Positions 62,452-64,000 of a stretch of 64,000 nt of DNA are shown here, in pieces. Made by a program: the position numbers and the translations under genes. Origin of the DNA: Urechis unicinctus (lineage: Eukaryota > Annelida > Polychaeta > Xenopneusta > Urechidae); the NCBI GenBank assembly GCA_034190875.2, contig CM067346.1:14896285-14960284 (forward strand), written 5' to 3'. The notes below the pieces were generated by a model. The model saw only the letters and a program-made list of their open reading frames with translations, had not been told where the DNA came from and did no database searches. Numbering within the stretch: the first letter of the stretch is position 1; each line of letters starts with the position of its first letter.

Positions 62452-63056
62452 CAGGGCACGAAATTGGCTATTTCTAGTCGGCGCGCGCCGACTAAATGTT
62501 TATACCGCCGACTCATTTGTCAAAGTAATCGGTCCGCCAGGCCGATAACTATTCTGTAACCACACTCGATGTCAAATGATAAAAATGTTGACGATCGCGC
62601 AATCGTTTGAAATTGTGAACTGACCTAATTGACTTGACCTCTGCTTTCATCCAGAATAGTTCGGTTATTTCCGTATTGACGTAAGCACAAGATTATCAAT
62701 GAGATCGTATAACTTGTTTTTATTGGTCAGTCTATGTCACGTGCACAATGCAAATAAGTGTCGAATTTTCCTAGCGTTACAAGTTTCCTGTGCATCACTG
62801 ATTTGATACTTCTCGCAAATTATATTTCCAAAGTTTAATGATGGACAAGTTTATCAAACGTTTACCTAAATGCGACGGTGATGAATTAGAAAAAAGTCCA
62901 CCTTCATTCAGCTCTTTCACTTCTACTTTCGGCATTGTGAATAACAAGACCACTGAGAGGACCAGTTAAATACTGGAAGGGCCAGTTCATTTTGTTGAAG
63001 AGCCAGTTGAAAAAAAATGGAGGGCCAATTCACATATTTGCCAATTTCATACCCTG
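62452..63056 (+). mobile_element. Non-autonomous hAT transposon, 605 bp
   Basis: The left end is CAGGGCACGAAATTGGC; the reverse complement of the right end is CAGGGTATGAAATTGGC, so the inverted repeats match at 15 of 17 bases. The flanks read TATATATA on both sides, consistent with the 8-base duplication of hAT elements, though the TA repeat makes this uninformative. Inside is a short frame like the start of a hAT transposase. The element is a deletion derivative that would need a transposase supplied from elsewhere. Confidence 0.75.
62841..62969 (+). pseudogene. hAT transposase N-terminal remnant, 42 codons
   Basis: Reads MDKFIKRLPKCDGDELEKSP, then FSSFTSTFGIV and TAA. The MDKFIKR opening is typical of hAT-family transposases of the ZNF862/KIAA1586 type. 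The BED/TTF zinc-binding and catalytic parts are absent. Confidence 0.5.
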
Positions 63057-63069
63057 TATATATATATAT

Positions 63070-64000
63070 CTTGGGTTTCACCAGCGTAACTGCTGTGGTC
63101 TTAGACCAGAACAGGAGCAGACTTTAGGCGCTGAACAGGATGTAATATGTCCAGTCTTATTTTCCTGACACATATAGGGTGCACGCTTCCAAGTGAAACA
63201 GCTTTCAATAAACCTGGATGACTTTCCAACACATAATCACCATATAAATTTGGTGCTCACAACCTTTATCTTCAACACAAATTAAGACAATCTGCAGATA
63301 CATGTCACATGACAAAAACACGTGATCTGATTGGCTACTTTGTCAATGTTTACAAATGACAAGTGCAAATTCAATAAAGCACAAGAAATTGCAGAAAATT
63401 AAAATAAAATAGATAGCCCAACGACGAATGTTTGGGCAATTATGATGCACAAAATTCTAAACAGTAGTCGCCCAAATATATTGCTACCCAGCTATGGTGA
63501 GCAGGTGACCGGCCATTTCGTGTGTTGTGGTATTCTGCAATGACAAGGTAGCCTTGTCAGGCTTGTGATCTTTTTCGGTTATTCACATTACCAATAACTG
63601 GCTGTGTGAAGCAAGTACTAAGAAACAGCAACTAATTGTTTGCCACTTATCTATGTCAACAGCACTTCTTACTATTTCATTCAGTGTCTAAGACACGTCA
63701 CCTGTGAATTGGATGGCTAAGCCCGATTGGGCAACCCATCAGGCATCATTGAGTTTACGATTGATAGGTTAATCTTTCTGCTGACCACCATCAGAACTCG
63801 GTCGACGATGTATGAAAACATCCAATTCAACGTTTATAGCTTTGATCAAATGATCTTTAAGATTGGAGCTAGATACTTAACGTAATCCAATTCAATCGCC
63901 AATGATATAATACATCACATTCGATGTTATCTCACACTAAACGAAAGGGACATGCATACCAGGTGCAATAAAAATCCGCCATATTGAATTCGCCTTCAAC
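63070..64000. other. Right edge of window, no gene seen
   Basis: AT-rich sequence with no coding family recognised. A minus-strand ATGGCGGAT near 63,983 resembles a start context, but its frame runs into a stop after 16 codons. Confidence 0.4.

Noticed and set aside
63960-63985. Minus-strand ATGGCGGAT as first exon of the B56 gene
   Set aside because: A short frame ends in a stop, and the only nearby donor gives the wrong phase for the exon at 60502.

Overview
This is animal nuclear DNA. Genes are split by GT-AG introns, spacing is loose, and microsatellites, minisatellites and DNA transposons are abundant. A two-gene cluster of secreted GH9 cellulases, together with a full B56-type PP2A regulatory-subunit gene, points to an invertebrate of the kind that keeps its own cellulases (molluscs, amphioxus, echinoderms and similar animals). 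I cannot name the species from the sequence alone.

Layout. (1) 1-17,100: a head-to-tail array of a 3.8 kb non-coding unit. Copies 1 and 2 are nearly identical. Copy 3 is rearranged and carries a 4,978 bp Kolobok-like DNA transposon (9118-14095, TTAA target duplication). Copy 4 is partial, and a worn fragment lies near 22.7-23.1 kb. (2) 17,100-24,450: no convincing gene, only simple repeats and diverged scraps of the neighbouring duplicated units. (3) 24,453-41,153: an approximately 8 kb tandem duplication, each copy with a complete 10-exon GH9 endoglucanase gene. The two predicted 456-residue proteins are identical, and all seven coding differences I counted are silent. The second unit also holds a 0.92 kb pogo-like transposon fragment that the first lacks. 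(4) 44,425-60,502, minus strand: a PPP2R5D-type B56 subunit gene of PP2A, missing only its first exon(s). (5) 62,452-63,056: a 605 bp non-autonomous hAT element inside a TA microsatellite.

The most interesting system is in the B56 gene. One 125-nt exon of the HEAT-repeat domain is present in three homologous versions in a row (50,466-50,342; 49,888-49,764; 48,850-48,726). All three have the same phase and matching splice sites, and their length makes joint inclusion a frameshift, so they look like a mutually exclusive exon cluster. The gene also has two possible C-termini. One is the conserved tail with RRKSELP, encoded by a far-downstream exon. The other is a roughly 305-residue Ser/Val/Ala/Thr/Pro-rich extension made if one splice donor is ignored. 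The gene could therefore give at least six B56 forms differing in the late HEAT repeats and in the regulatory tail.

The Kolobok-like element carries a multi-exon THAP/DDE transposase gene on the minus strand and, converging on it, pieces of a second gene resembling the cytoplasmic domain of the P2X7 receptor. All exon calls were made by eye from reading frames, splice signals and remembered family sequences. No alignment or database search was run.
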